DNA of 59,583 bases, taken from positions 1 to 59,583 of IMG/VR virus record IMGVR_UViG_3300049432_000036. The stretch is one strand, 5' to 3'. This stretch comes from a virus. Positions 8,301 to 16,753 of this stretch are shown in pieces (within the stretch, counting starts at the first letter, position 1; the number at the start of each line of letters is the position of its first letter). Position numbers and translations under genes: made by a program. The notes below the pieces were generated by a model that was not told the origin of the DNA, searched no databases, and was given only the letters and a program-made list of their open reading frames with translations.

Positions 8301-9416
8301 ATGGCAACAAGGGCCAAGACCCCAGAACCCGCTGTGGTTCACATCCGGACCTCGGAACGCAAGCACTTCCACCGTTGTGTGCTCCGGTGGAAGTGGACCA
8401 TCTTGGATGGGCTCGTGACGAAAGACCCGAGTCACGCGCTGTGGTTCGGCTCCGGCATCCACGAGGCGCTTGCTCACTACTATGCACCAGGGCTCAAGCG
8501 GAACAAGGATTTCGTGGAGGTCTGGGAAGCCTGGTGCGACGACGGCTCCGGCGACGGGCAGTACCAGAAGGTCTCCGACCTGGGCGACAAGTTCGTGGAG
8601 TCTCGTGAGCTCGGCATCGCGATGCTGCGAGGACACTTCGAGCGCTGGGGTGAGTATGACAAGAAGCTTGACTTCATCCAGTCGGAGATGCCGTTCCAGG
8701 TGATGATCCCGCTGGACGACGGAACCAAGATCGAGTATGACGGAACGTTCGACGGCGTGTTCATCGACAAGAACGACCGCAACAAGATCAAGCTTCTGGA
8801 GAACAAGACGGCGAAGGCCATTCAGGTCTCGCACCTCTCGCTGGACCCGCAGGCAGGGGCGTACTGGGCGATTGCCTACACGATCCTCAAGAAGCGTGGC
8901 GTGCTGAAGGACAACCAGAACATCTCCGGGATCATGTACAACTTCCTGCGGAAGTCGATGCCGGATGGGAAGACCCGCAACAAGAACGGACACGTCACCA
9001 ACAAGCCGACCAAGGCGCAGTACGTTGCGCAGCTGATGAAGAACGCCCAAGACGAGTTCCGGCTGTCGCGCCTGAAGATCGAGGACCTTGCAAAGGTTGC
9101 CGAGGAACGCGGCATCGAGGTCTACGGCGATGTGTCGAAGGTCCAGCCGTCTCCGCTGTTCGTTCGTGAGTTCGTGAAGCGGACTGCGCGCGAGCGGACG
9201 TCCGAGATCCAGGGCATCAAGAACGACGCGTTGCACATGAACGCTGTCCGCAACGGTCTCCTCCCGGTGACGAAGAACCCGACTCAGGACTGCTCGTGGG
9301 ATTGCAGCTTCTTCCAGATGTGCGAGCTCTACCAGCAGCAGTCGGACTGGGAACAGTTCCGGGATGCCGTGTTTGTCGTCAGGGATCCATACGAGGACCA
9401 TCGGAAGGTGGCGTGA
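8301..9416 (+). CDS. Cas4/RecB-type PD-(D/E)XK exonuclease
   Basis: 371 aa. Catalytic pattern of the PD-(D/E)XK superfamily: H54 (GSGIHEA), D151 (GTFDGVF), E167-N-K169, then Q184 and Y188 of the QxxxY motif. C26 together with C331, C335 and C341 make a Cas4/AddB-like 4Fe-4S cluster. Family knowledge: resects dsDNA ends for recombination. Neighbours support this: a Sak4-like ATPase and an SSB follow within 1 kb, the usual phage recombination trio. ATG at 8301 has GGAAGGAG upstream; the longer upstream frame overlaps the preceding gene. Confidence 0.92.
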   Translation: MATRAKTPEPAVVHIRTSERKHFHRCVLRWKWTILDGLVTKDPSHALWFGSGIHEALAHYYAPGLKRNKDFVEVWEAWCDDGSGDGQYQKVSDLGDKFVESRELGIAMLRGHFERWGEYDKKLDFIQSEMPFQVMIPLDDGTKIEYDGTFDGVFIDKNDRNKIKLLENKTAKAIQVSHLSLDPQAGAYWAIAYTILKKRGVLKDNQNISGIMYNFLRKSMPDGKTRNKNGHVTNKPTKAQYVAQLMKNAQDEFRLSRLKIEDLAKVAEERGIEVYGDVSKVQPSPLFVREFVKRTARERTSEIQGIKNDALHMNAVRNGLLPVTKNPTQDCSWDCSFFQMCELYQQQSDWEQFRDAVFVVRDPYEDHRKVA

Positions 9417-9595
9417 GGCCCCTGAAGGACGCGGGCCTGGCAGAGGTACACGCCCTGCGTCGCAGAACCAGGAGACAGCTTGCTATGGCCCGCATCGGCA
9501 AGGCTGACTTCGAGTACATCGATAGGCGTCTCGATGAGATTGAGGCGCGTATCGTGTCCATGCAAGAGTTCGATGAGTACGGAAAGGAGGCATGA
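9413..9595 (+). CDS. Small helical hypothetical protein
   Basis: 60 aa from the GTG overlapping the exonuclease stop (GTGA). The C-terminal half (FEYIDRRLDEIEARI...) is probably a coiled coil. A shorter 36-aa version from ATG 9485, with AGGAG upstream, is possible. Sits between exonuclease and Sak4, so it may be an accessory factor (inference). Confidence 0.6.
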   Translation: MRPLKDAGLAEVHALRRRTRRQLAMARIGKADFEYIDRRLDEIEARIVSMQEFDEYGKEA

Positions 9596-10440
9596 TGGTA
9601 GCTACACGGGGACTGCCACCTGAGATCATCGATCTACAGGACTACACGGAGTCCATCAACTGGTTGTTGTACGGGCATTCCGGCGCGGGCAAGACGGTCA
9701 TCGCAGGGAAGCTTCCCGGCAAGGTGCTCATCCTCGCCAACGAGCAAGGGACCATCTCGGCGAAGCGCCAGGGTTCCAAGGCGAAGGTGTGGACCATCCG
9801 CAAGTGGGAGGATCTGGCGGAGGCATACGAGTGGTTGGCGAACAACGACCACCCGTTTGACTGGGTCGTGATCGACACGATCACTCAGATGCAGTACAAG
9901 TGCATCAGGTGGATCATGCGTACAGTCGTCGCCGGGAACCCGCAGCGTGATCCGCACATCCCGGCCCAGGGTGACCACTTCAAGTGGCAGCTTGCCATGA
10001 AGGAGATGGTGACGGACTTCAATGAGCTTCCGGTCAATGTCCTTTGGACCGCACAGGAGATGGTACGCGAGGACACGGAAGGCGAAGAGCTAGTCCTGCC
10101 CTTGATCGAGGGGAAGGATTACCAGATCTCCGCCTGGGTCTGTGCGCAGATGGACATCGTCACCCATCTCAAGAACCTCACCGTCAAGAAGAAGGCGGCG
10201 AACGGAGCTATCACCAAGACGTTCGTACGTCGCCTTACCTGCAACGAATCCCCTCCCATCTTCGCCAAGGACCGGTTCGATGTCCTCGGGCGAACGGTCG
10301 ACAACCCGGACATCGTGGAACTGCTGCAACGCATCAAGGACACGGAGAACGGGCGACCAACTTCGACAGCTGCCCGCCGTCCCGCAGCCCGTGCCGGTGT
10401 GGCAGCGAAGCGAACGACACGTAAGCGCACCAGCGCTTAA
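9592..10440 (+). CDS. Sak4-like RecA-fold ATPase
   Basis: 282 aa. Walker A GHSGAGKT (about residues 28-35), Walker B WVVIDT (about 91-96), and a Lys/Arg-rich C-terminal tail. Family knowledge: Sak4 proteins are shortened RecA/Rad51-type phage ATPases that promote annealing with the help of SSB. The exonuclease before and SSB after support the call. GGAAAGGAGG lies directly upstream; the second ATG at 9595 has better spacing and may be the true start. Confidence 0.88.
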   Translation: MMVATRGLPPEIIDLQDYTESINWLLYGHSGAGKTVIAGKLPGKVLILANEQGTISAKRQGSKAKVWTIRKWEDLAEAYEWLANNDHPFDWVVIDTITQMQYKCIRWIMRTVVAGNPQRDPHIPAQGDHFKWQLAMKEMVTDFNELPVNVLWTAQEMVREDTEGEELVLPLIEGKDYQISAWVCAQMDIVTHLKNLTVKKKAANGAITKTFVRRLTCNESPPIFAKDRFDVLGRTVDNPDIVELLQRIKDTENGRPTSTAARRPAARAGVAAKRTTRKRTSA

Positions 10441-10458
10441 CTCAGGAAGGAACTACAG

Positions 10459-11472
10459 ATGGTTGCAAGAGGCAAGGTTGTCGTCGCCAAGTGGGGCGTG
10501 CCCTCGAAGGAGCCCGAGGACGTTCCGGATTTCCTCAGCAATGAGGAGATCGCGGAGAAGATGGGCGGTGAGCCCAAGGGCGTTTACCGCCTCAAGCTCA
10601 AGAAGATGGTCGTCGTCAAGAACAAGAACAACGACGACATGATCAAGATCACCGCCGAGATCTTCGAGACGGACAAGGAGAAGAAGGGCTACAACGGCTG
10701 GGCCTTCTGGACTCAGGAGAACGTCACCGAGGAGTCCGCCGGATACCTCAAGGCGTTCCTCCGGGCGTTCGGCGCTTCGTGGGCCGACTTCCAGCAGCGC
10801 ACGAAGATGACGCCGGAGACCAAGACCGAACCGGCCCAGATTGTCTCCATCGGCAAGGTCAACTTCGCCGGTACCAAGCCGGTCCTGGTCCGCGCCACGG
10901 TCGGTATGGGCCGGGCGCAGAACGGCTACGAAGCCCGTACCGAGATCAAGCGCTGGCTGCCGATGGCGGACGCCGACGCCGACGCCGATGAGGTCGAAGA
11001 CGCTGACGAGGTCGAGGATGAGGACCTGTTGGACGACGAGGACCTGGAGGAGTCGGCCGACGGCGGTGAGCTGGAGGATGAGGACGACGAGGAAGCGGAG
11101 CTGCGCGAAGAGCTGGACGGGCTGAGCCTCCCGGACCTTCGCAAGCGCATCAAGTCCAACGACGCCGACGCCAAGACGGTTGGGCTCAAGAAGCCCGCCC
11201 TGATTGACCTCATCGTGGAGCAGGAGTTGCTGCTGGACGACGAGGAAGAGCCGGAAGACGAGCTGGACGAAGACGAGGACGACGGCGGTGAGGCCGAACT
11301 CCGGGAGGAGCTGGAGGCGCTGACCATCGGCGCTCTCAAGCAGCGGGCCAAGGCCAACGGCGAGAAGGTTGTTGTCCTCAAGCCGATCAAGGACAAGGCT
11401 GAGGTCATCGACATCATCGTGACCCAGGAGCTTCTGGGCGATGACGAGGACGGCGAAGAACCGCCGTTCTGA
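10459..11472 (+). CDS. SSB-like protein with two SAP-like repeats
   Basis: 337 aa. The N-terminal about 175 residues look like a phage single-stranded-DNA-binding domain (K-rich, with WAFWTQENV and IGKVNFAG strands). Then two similar modules joined by very acidic linkers: LSLPDLRKRIK... near 215 and LTIGALKQRAK... near 295, each ending in LI/II.QELL, like SAP/Rho-N modules. The last residues are acidic and end in PPF, matching the SSB tail logic (acidic ending in PF) used to recruit partners. Likely coats ssDNA and loads Sak4 and replication proteins. Confidence 0.8.
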   Translation: MVARGKVVVAKWGVPSKEPEDVPDFLSNEEIAEKMGGEPKGVYRLKLKKMVVVKNKNNDDMIKITAEIFETDKEKKGYNGWAFWTQENVTEESAGYLKAFLRAFGASWADFQQRTKMTPETKTEPAQIVSIGKVNFAGTKPVLVRATVGMGRAQNGYEARTEIKRWLPMADADADADEVEDADEVEDEDLLDDEDLEESADGGELEDEDDEEAELREELDGLSLPDLRKRIKSNDADAKTVGLKKPALIDLIVEQELLLDDEEEPEDELDEDEDDGGEAELREELEALTIGALKQRAKANGEKVVVLKPIKDKAEVIDIIVTQELLGDDEDGEEPPF

Positions 11473-11480
11473 TCCGAACG

Positions 11481-11584
11481 ACCCTTGGTGGATAAGGCCG
11501 TGCAGAACCGTTCAAACCGGCTAGCCGTCGCCAAGACCAAGGGTTAGGAAGGGGTCGTGGGATTGGTAGCCTGCGGCCCCTTCC
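11481..11584 (+). promoter_or_regulatory. Two adjacent long hairpins between SSB and primase genes
   Basis: First: ACCCTTGGT (11481-11489) pairs perfectly with ACCAAGGGT (11536-11544) across 46 bases that include the palindrome CGGCTAGCCG (11518-11527). Second: GGAAGGGG (11547-11554) pairs with CCCCTTCC (11577-11584). Could be a terminator pair, a leader structure or a processing site. No T tract. Confidence 0.55.
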
Positions 11585-11589
11585 GTTCA

Positions 11590-11603
11590 TCCCTACGCGC
11601 GTA
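11590..11603. repeat. TCCCTACGCGCGTA motif copy 2 (intergenic)
   Basis: Same 14 bases as at 4051 and 57708. Here it runs into TAACAT, a possible -10 element also found after GCGCG at 35393, so it could lie in or over a promoter for the primase operon. Confidence 0.65.
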
Positions 11604-11642
11604 ACATAGCGCTCCTGACCCGATCCGTGATTGGGGGTGTTA

Positions 11643-11936
11643 ATGAGTAAATTCCAAGGATTGAGTGATATCAATCCATTGCATATGCCTAGCAAGTTCC
11701 AGGAGGGACTGTGGGCCGACTACGTCATGGAGCAGGACGGCACAGACACCGAAGGCAACTGGCACGGCAGCTGTCCCCTGCATACTTGGGGGGCCGGTGA
11801 GCCGACTGCGTTGTTCAACTTCCAGTCTGGTGTGATGGTGTGTCTGGGCGATCCCTGCTGCCACGAGGGCAAGCGGGCAATCAGCCTTACCAACGTCCTG
11901 ACGCAGATGCGGAGCAACCTACATGAGAAACGCTGA
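11643..11936 (+). CDS. CHC2-like zinc-ribbon protein
   Basis: 97 aa. CPLH (C44, H47) and C67...C72-C73 form a CHC2-type primase zinc ribbon: short beta strands with CP.H then, about 20 residues later, a cysteine pair. It has no TOPRIM or catalytic domain of its own. The next gene starts with a similar but degenerate ribbon, so this may supply the zinc domain in trans (inference). ATG overlaps no gene and follows GGGGGTG. Confidence 0.75.
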   Translation: MSKFQGLSDINPLHMPSKFQEGLWADYVMEQDGTDTEGNWHGSCPLHTWGAGEPTALFNFQSGVMVCLGDPCCHEGKRAISLTNVLTQMRSNLHEKR

Positions 11937-14766
11937 CAAGTACGTTCGGGCATTTGAACGTTTCCTTGTTGGCCAGCCCCAGTCCGATGGCGAGTGGAGA
12001 AGCTTCTGCCCGATCAACGAGGACCCGACGACTTCCAAGTCACCGAGTGCAAGTTTGAACTTCGAGACTGGTTTGTGGCATTGCCAGTCTTGTGGTAACG
12101 GCGGAACGATCCGGTTGCTATACCGGACTATGAGGGAACAGCGGGGAATGGAGTCTCCGGCGGCGCGGAAGAAGCCGGGTGACACCAGCAACGTCGTGAA
12201 CATCGACAAGACCAAGCCTTTGCCTAGTGCGGAGCAGGTTGAGTTCTGGCATAAGACGTTGATGGCGTCGGCTCGCGCTCACAAGTACGTGAGCGAGGAA
12301 CGCGGGCTGACGGATGAGACGTTGCGGAAGTATCTGGTTGGCTGGGACGGGCAACGATTCACCATCCCGGTCTATGACTCGGACGGCGACCTCGTCAACA
12401 TCCGCCGGTACAACCCGCGAGCCCGCAGCCACAAGGACAAGATGATTAGCTGGGGTCCTGGTTATGGGTCCGGCCGGATCTATGGGTTGGAGGTGCTGCA
12501 AGAGCATGACGAAGTCCTGTACACAGAAGGCGAGTGGGACAGGTTAGTTGCCATGCAGGCTGGGTTTCCGGCGGTGACGGATACGTCCGGCGCGTCGGTG
12601 TTCAAGCCTGAATGGGCTCGATACTTCAAGGGCAAGACCATCTATTTCGGTTTCGATGATGACAAGCAGGGCGACGCCGGAGCGATGAAGGCGACGCAGT
12701 ACCTGAAGCAAGTTGCGGCGGGCTGCTACCGGATCAAGCTCAACACCGGCATCGAGGGCGGCGACATCACGGACTACTTCGTGAAGCTCGATCGGTCGGC
12801 CGACGACCTGTGGCAGCTTCATGATGAAGCAGTGCCGCTTTGGCAGCCGGAGGAGAAGCACCAAGTACCCGCTGCGGGCCGTGCGGTCACGGTCGAGGAG
12901 TCGCAGAACGTCAACTACTCCGAGCCCTTGGAGTTGACGGTAATGATCATCGGGAAGCAGACACCGGCGTTCATCGCACCGAAGCGGATCGAAGCGACTT
13001 GCGGCATGAACGCCGGTGCCGTTTGCAACATGTGTCCGTTGATGGTGAATGACGGGAAGATCATGAAGACGGTTGAGCCGGATGACGAGAAGCTGTTGAA
13101 GTTCGTCAACATCGGCGACGCCCGGGTGAATGAGTTGTACGGCGAGATCACCGGAGCTATGTGCAAGAAGTTCGTTGACTACGATGTGACTGCGGCTTAC
13201 AACATCGAGGAGCTTGTAGTCACACCCTCGTTGGACTACCGCAGCGAGGACACCGAGACGCCCATCCAGCGTCGCGTGTTCAACGTTGGCACCTACTCCA
13301 CGCCAATCAACCAGACTGTGAAGATCATCGGCAAGCAGGTCGCCGAATCACAGACGCAACGTGGTACGTTCATGGGCTGGCATCTCCAAACGGTCAACAC
13401 TGACCTGGAGGAGTTCGAGATGACCCCTCGGATCATGCAACAGCTCAAGCGATTTCAAGTCAAGCCGGGTCAGTCCCCGCTCGACAAGTGCATGGAGATC
13501 GCACGGGATATGGCATCCAACGTCACGCACATCTACGGGCGACCTCTGTTGCACGTCGCGTATGACATGGTGTTCCATTCCGTCATCCAGTTCGACTTCG
13601 ACAAGAAGCCAGTGAGGAAAGGCTGGCTAGAGGCGCTGATCATCGGCGACACCCGTACCGGCAAGAGCGAGGCCGTAACGCACCTGAGGCGTCACTACGG
13701 AGCCGGAGTCATCAAGTCCTGTGAAGGAGCCTCATTCGCCGGTCTCGTGGGCGGGGCGCAGAACGTACCCGGCGGCAAGAGTGGATGGATGGTTACTTGG
13801 GGCGTGATCCCGCTCAATGATCGGCGGCTTGTGGTGCTGGACGAGATGTCTGGACTCATGGCCGTCAAGGAGCGGAACATCCTCGGTGACATGTCCTCAG
13901 TTCGATCCGAGGGCAAGGCCGTCATCAGCAAGATCGTCCAGGACGAGACCAGCGCTCGTACAAGGATCATCTGGTTGTCCAACCCGAGCGATGGAACACG
14001 GATCGCGGACCTGCCCGGGTCGGCGCTGAGGGCGATCAAGAAGCTCATCCACAACCCCGAGGACATCGCCCGTCTCGACTTCGCGATGGCCGTTGCAAAC
14101 AACGAGGTTGACGCCGACATCATCAACTCAACCGAACACAAACCAGTCCGGCACCGATACACGTCGGACGCCTGCCACAACCTCATCATGTGGGCGTGGA
14201 GCCGGAAGAAGGAGCAGGTGATCTGGGGCCAAGGTGCGGAGCAAGCTATCTATGACGCGGCGATCAGCATGGGCTCTCGCTACGTCTCTGATCCACCACT
14301 AGTACAGGTGGAGAACATCAGGGTCAAGATCGCCCGTATCGCCGTCGCGCTCGCAGCCCGCACGTTCTCGTGCTCGAAGAACGGCGACAAAGTCTGGGTA
14401 AGGAAGATGCATGTTGAAAGTGCGATCGAGTTCTTGGACGCGGTCTATTCGTCTGAAGCGATGGGTTACATGCGTTCTTCCCGGCGCGTACTCGTCACCC
14501 GGCAGGAAGCACAAGACTCCAAGGGCAAAGTGCGGAAGTTCCTCAAGAGCGAACCGCATGTCCTCGCTGCGGTTCGGGCGATCGGCGCGGAGACGTTTCG
14601 TTCCCGTGACTTTGAAGAGCAGGCGGCGCTGACCAAGGACGAAGCGAACTTGGTCATGAGGTCGTTGACCGAATGGCGGATGATCTCGCGTGAAGCGCGC
14701 GGCGCAGTCCGCTTCGAGCCAGCCATGACGGAAGTGCTGAGGGAGTTGGAAGATGCCGGATACTGA
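11923..14766 (+). CDS. DNA primase fused to MCM-like AAA+ helicase
   Basis: 947 aa. Residues 25-65: zinc ribbon (C29, C54, C57), lacking the expected second ligand after CP. About 195-275: TOPRIM fold (YTEGEWDR, then FGFDDDKQGD). Middle 290-560: unassigned, with a cysteine group near 358-366. About 570-730: AAA+ motor with Walker A GDTRTGKS, Walker B VVLDEMSG, and SNPSDG...P.DIARLDFA, which matches the MCM sensor-1 and arginine-finger region better than DnaB. The C-terminus looks like a winged helix. Role: replicative helicase-primase partner of the DnaE polymerase. ATG overlaps the previous gene by 14 bases. Confidence 0.88.
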   Translation: MRNADKYVRAFERFLVGQPQSDGEWRSFCPINEDPTTSKSPSASLNFETGLWHCQSCGNGGTIRLLYRTMREQRGMESPAARKKPGDTSNVVNIDKTKPLPSAEQVEFWHKTLMASARAHKYVSEERGLTDETLRKYLVGWDGQRFTIPVYDSDGDLVNIRRYNPRARSHKDKMISWGPGYGSGRIYGLEVLQEHDEVLYTEGEWDRLVAMQAGFPAVTDTSGASVFKPEWARYFKGKTIYFGFDDDKQGDAGAMKATQYLKQVAAGCYRIKLNTGIEGGDITDYFVKLDRSADDLWQLHDEAVPLWQPEEKHQVPAAGRAVTVEESQNVNYSEPLELTVMIIGKQTPAFIAPKRIEATCGMNAGAVCNMCPLMVNDGKIMKTVEPDDEKLLKFVNIGDARVNELYGEITGAMCKKFVDYDVTAAYNIEELVVTPSLDYRSEDTETPIQRRVFNVGTYSTPINQTVKIIGKQVAESQTQRGTFMGWHLQTVNTDLEEFEMTPRIMQQLKRFQVKPGQSPLDKCMEIARDMASNVTHIYGRPLLHVAYDMVFHSVIQFDFDKKPVRKGWLEALIIGDTRTGKSEAVTHLRRHYGAGVIKSCEGASFAGLVGGAQNVPGGKSGWMVTWGVIPLNDRRLVVLDEMSGLMAVKERNILGDMSSVRSEGKAVISKIVQDETSARTRIIWLSNPSDGTRIADLPGSALRAIKKLIHNPEDIARLDFAMAVANNEVDADIINSTEHKPVRHRYTSDACHNLIMWAWSRKKEQVIWGQGAEQAIYDAAISMGSRYVSDPPLVQVENIRVKIARIAVALAARTFSCSKNGDKVWVRKMHVESAIEFLDAVYSSEAMGYMRSSRRVLVTRQEAQDSKGKVRKFLKSEPHVLAAVRAIGAETFRSRDFEEQAALTKDEANLVMRSLTEWRMISREARGAVRFEPAMTEVLRELEDAGY

Positions 14767-14944
14767 AGGTACGTGCGGCGCCAAGGCGACGGTTGCGATC
14801 GGCAGGTTTACTGATGCCGATGTGGAATGCGGTCGCAAGCCGGGGCATGAGGAGGAGTTGCATGTTGCATCCGAAACCAAGAAGGCCATCGACAAACGGA
14901 CCGGCAAGGAAAGCGATGCAACGCTCATCATCACCTGGGCTTGA
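14753..14944 (+). CDS. Hypothetical zinc-finger-like protein
   Basis: 63 aa. Pattern C8...C26...H32...H37 suggests a small metal site. ATG lies inside the end of the primase gene (GGAAG upstream). No family recognised. Confidence 0.6.
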   Translation: MPDTEGTCGAKATVAIGRFTDADVECGRKPGHEEELHVASETKKAIDKRTGKESDATLIITWA

Positions 14945-15185
14945 GCTCGTCACCGTTCCCAATGCTGAGGACATGGACGATGAGACGTTCCTCAAGCACA
15001 TCGACAAGCGTCACCGCCAGGACACGAAACACGACGGGCAGAATGTCCTCTTCCCTCGCAGCAGCTGGACGGCGTGGGTCCCGCTGTACCGGACGTGGCA
15101 TGAGAGACTCCACGCCATAGCGATCCCAGGCCAGTACGACCACGAGCACCTACGGCCAGCCTACTTGGAAGGGGAGGAAGAATGA
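14916..15185 (+). CDS. Hypothetical protein
   Basis: 89 aa, rich in His and Trp (HIDKRHRQD, WVPLYRTWHERLHAIA). ATG at 14916 has AAGGAAAG upstream; the longer in-frame ORF from 14793 is a shadow of the preceding gene. Overlaps the preceding gene by 29 bases and the next by ATGA. Confidence 0.6.
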   Translation: MQRSSSPGLELVTVPNAEDMDDETFLKHIDKRHRQDTKHDGQNVLFPRSSWTAWVPLYRTWHERLHAIAIPGQYDHEHLRPAYLEGEEE

Positions 15186-15316
15186 AGAAGCTCATCAAGT
15201 GCCAAGGCTGCGGGTCGAAAGTCTGGGTGCCGCAGGAGACCATGATCATGCCCCGGCACCGCAAGGCTGATCGAAGCCGCTGCCCGATGTCACAGAAGAA
15301 GGTGGAGACGGAATGA
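15182..15316 (+). CDS. Tiny CxxC protein
   Basis: 44 aa. CQGC at residues 7-10 and one more cysteine near 34 suggest a zinc ribbon. Both ends are stop-start overlaps (ATGA), and GGGGAGG precedes the start, which supports it as a real gene despite its size. Confidence 0.6.
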   Translation: MKKLIKCQGCGSKVWVPQETMIMPRHRKADRSRCPMSQKKVETE

Positions 15317-16134
15317 GAGTTGCAATCCTCGGTAGCGGACCGGCGGGGATGATGGCTGCGGCGGCGGTCAGCCACGGACACGACTGGAGTGGTGGTCCGT
15401 ATGACATCCAGATCTTCTCCGCCGGTGGCAAGTCCTCGCTCTTCGGGGCGCAGTACTTGCATGCTCCTATCCCTGGCTACACTGACAATCGGTACCCCAA
15501 CGCCAAGCGCCCCATCAACTATCTCCTCCGGGGCGAAGCGGACGACTACCGGCTGAAGGTGTACGGGCCGATGTGGGATGGGACGGTGTCGCCGGAAGAG
15601 TTCACGGAGACCCACCACGCGTGGGACATCCGCCAGACGTACGACGCGTTGTGGAAGGAGTATGAACGCGACGTCAACGAGGTCCGCATGGACCCGGCGG
15701 GCATGCGATTGTTGATGGACGGCCGGACGGCGTACGGGTCGTTTGACCTGGTGATCAACTCGATCCCTCGCCCGGCCCTCTGCGCAGAAGGGCACCAGTT
15801 CTCCTCAACCCAGATCTGGGCGGCCGGGGAAGCGCCGGAGCTCGGCATCGACCTCGATCGGTTCAAGTGCCCGGACAACACCGTCATCTGCAATGGTGAG
15901 GATAGTCCCAGTTGGTACAGGCTTTCCAACATCTTCGGATACAAGACGGTTGAATGGCCGGAGCACATCAAGCCGCCGATCCCCTCATCCGCTCTCGTCA
16001 CGAAGCCGCTGAAGACGAACTGTGACTGCTGGCCGGGCGTGTTACACGTCGGCCGGTACGGCAAGTGGGCCAAGGGCGTGTTGTCCCACACGGCCTATGA
16101 GGAGGTTAAGGAGCATGTCTCGTCCAAGGTTTGA
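15313..16134 (+). CDS. FAD/NAD(P)-binding oxidoreductase
   Basis: 273 aa. Residues 1-30 are a classical Rossmann dinucleotide-binding start (VAILGSGPAG, residues 3-12). The rest is divergent; QYLHAPIPG near 48-56 and a C-terminal WYRLSN...TVEWP recall the flavin region of UDP-galactopyranose-mutase-like or amine-oxidase-like flavoproteins, without enough similarity to name a substrate. A CDC motif sits near 239. It overlaps the HAD gene by 20 bases and heads an unusual enzyme cluster, so a small-molecule or nucleotide modification role is possible (inference). Confidence 0.75.
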   Translation: MRVAILGSGPAGMMAAAAVSHGHDWSGGPYDIQIFSAGGKSSLFGAQYLHAPIPGYTDNRYPNAKRPINYLLRGEADDYRLKVYGPMWDGTVSPEEFTETHHAWDIRQTYDALWKEYERDVNEVRMDPAGMRLLMDGRTAYGSFDLVINSIPRPALCAEGHQFSSTQIWAAGEAPELGIDLDRFKCPDNTVICNGEDSPSWYRLSNIFGYKTVEWPEHIKPPIPSSALVTKPLKTNCDCWPGVLHVGRYGKWAKGVLSHTAYEEVKEHVSSKV

Positions 16135-16753
16135 TGCGCCGGTTGTGGCGCTCGATATCGACGGGACGTTGGGTGACTACCATGGCCACTTCATCCGCTT
16201 CGCGGAGCAGTACCTAGGCCGCTCGCTTCCCGACCCGTACGCAGTGACCGGCGGGATACCGCTCTACAAGTATCTCCACATCAGCCACTCGATGTACCGC
16301 CAGATCAAGCTCGCTTATCGGCAAGGCGGCATGAAGCGCTCGATGCCGGTCTATGAGAATGCATCCAATCTGTCCAGGATGATCCGGCGGAACGGTTGCC
16401 AGGTGTGGATCTGTACGACGCGTCCCTATCTGCGCCTGGACAACATCGACCCCGATACACGCCATTGGCTACGGCGTCACAAGATCCAGTATGACGCGGT
16501 GTTGTTCGGCGAGCATAAGTATCGGGACCTCAAGAAAGCGGTTGGAGACCGCGTGTTGTTCGTCGTGGACGACCTACCACCGATGTTGGAGCAGGCGTCC
16601 GAGTCCGGTATGACAACCGTGCTGCGACGCCAGCCCTACAACGACGGTTGGTACTACTCTGCCAACCACATCGCAAGCGACCTCGAAGAAGTGATGGAAG
16701 TATTCAGGAAGGAGTTCACCAATTATGTCGAGTCACAACCACGGGTTCGGTGA
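16115..16753 (+). CDS. HAD-superfamily 5'(3')-deoxyribonucleotidase-like phosphatase
   Basis: 212 aa. HAD motif I DIDGT (residues 14-18), motif II CTTRP near 95, a conserved Lys in the RDLKKA region near 148, and motif IV VVDDLP near 158: the order and spacing of 5'-nucleotidases of the NT5C type. Likely removes phosphate from (d)NMPs or a modified nucleotide. ATG at 16115 with AAGGAG upstream; the longer frame to 16022 overlaps the flavoprotein gene. Confidence 0.82.
   Translation: MSRPRFDAPVVALDIDGTLGDYHGHFIRFAEQYLGRSLPDPYAVTGGIPLYKYLHISHSMYRQIKLAYRQGGMKRSMPVYENASNLSRMIRRNGCQVWICTTRPYLRLDNIDPDTRHWLRRHKIQYDAVLFGEHKYRDLKKAVGDRVLFVVDDLPPMLEQASESGMTTVLRRQPYNDGWYYSANHIASDLEEVMEVFRKEFTNYVESQPRVR

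Noticed and set aside
11449-11529. tRNA-like T-loop TTCAAAC with a possible acceptor match
   Set aside because: The acceptor 5' strand falls inside the SSB coding end, the spacing is wrong and no anticodon arm can be formed.
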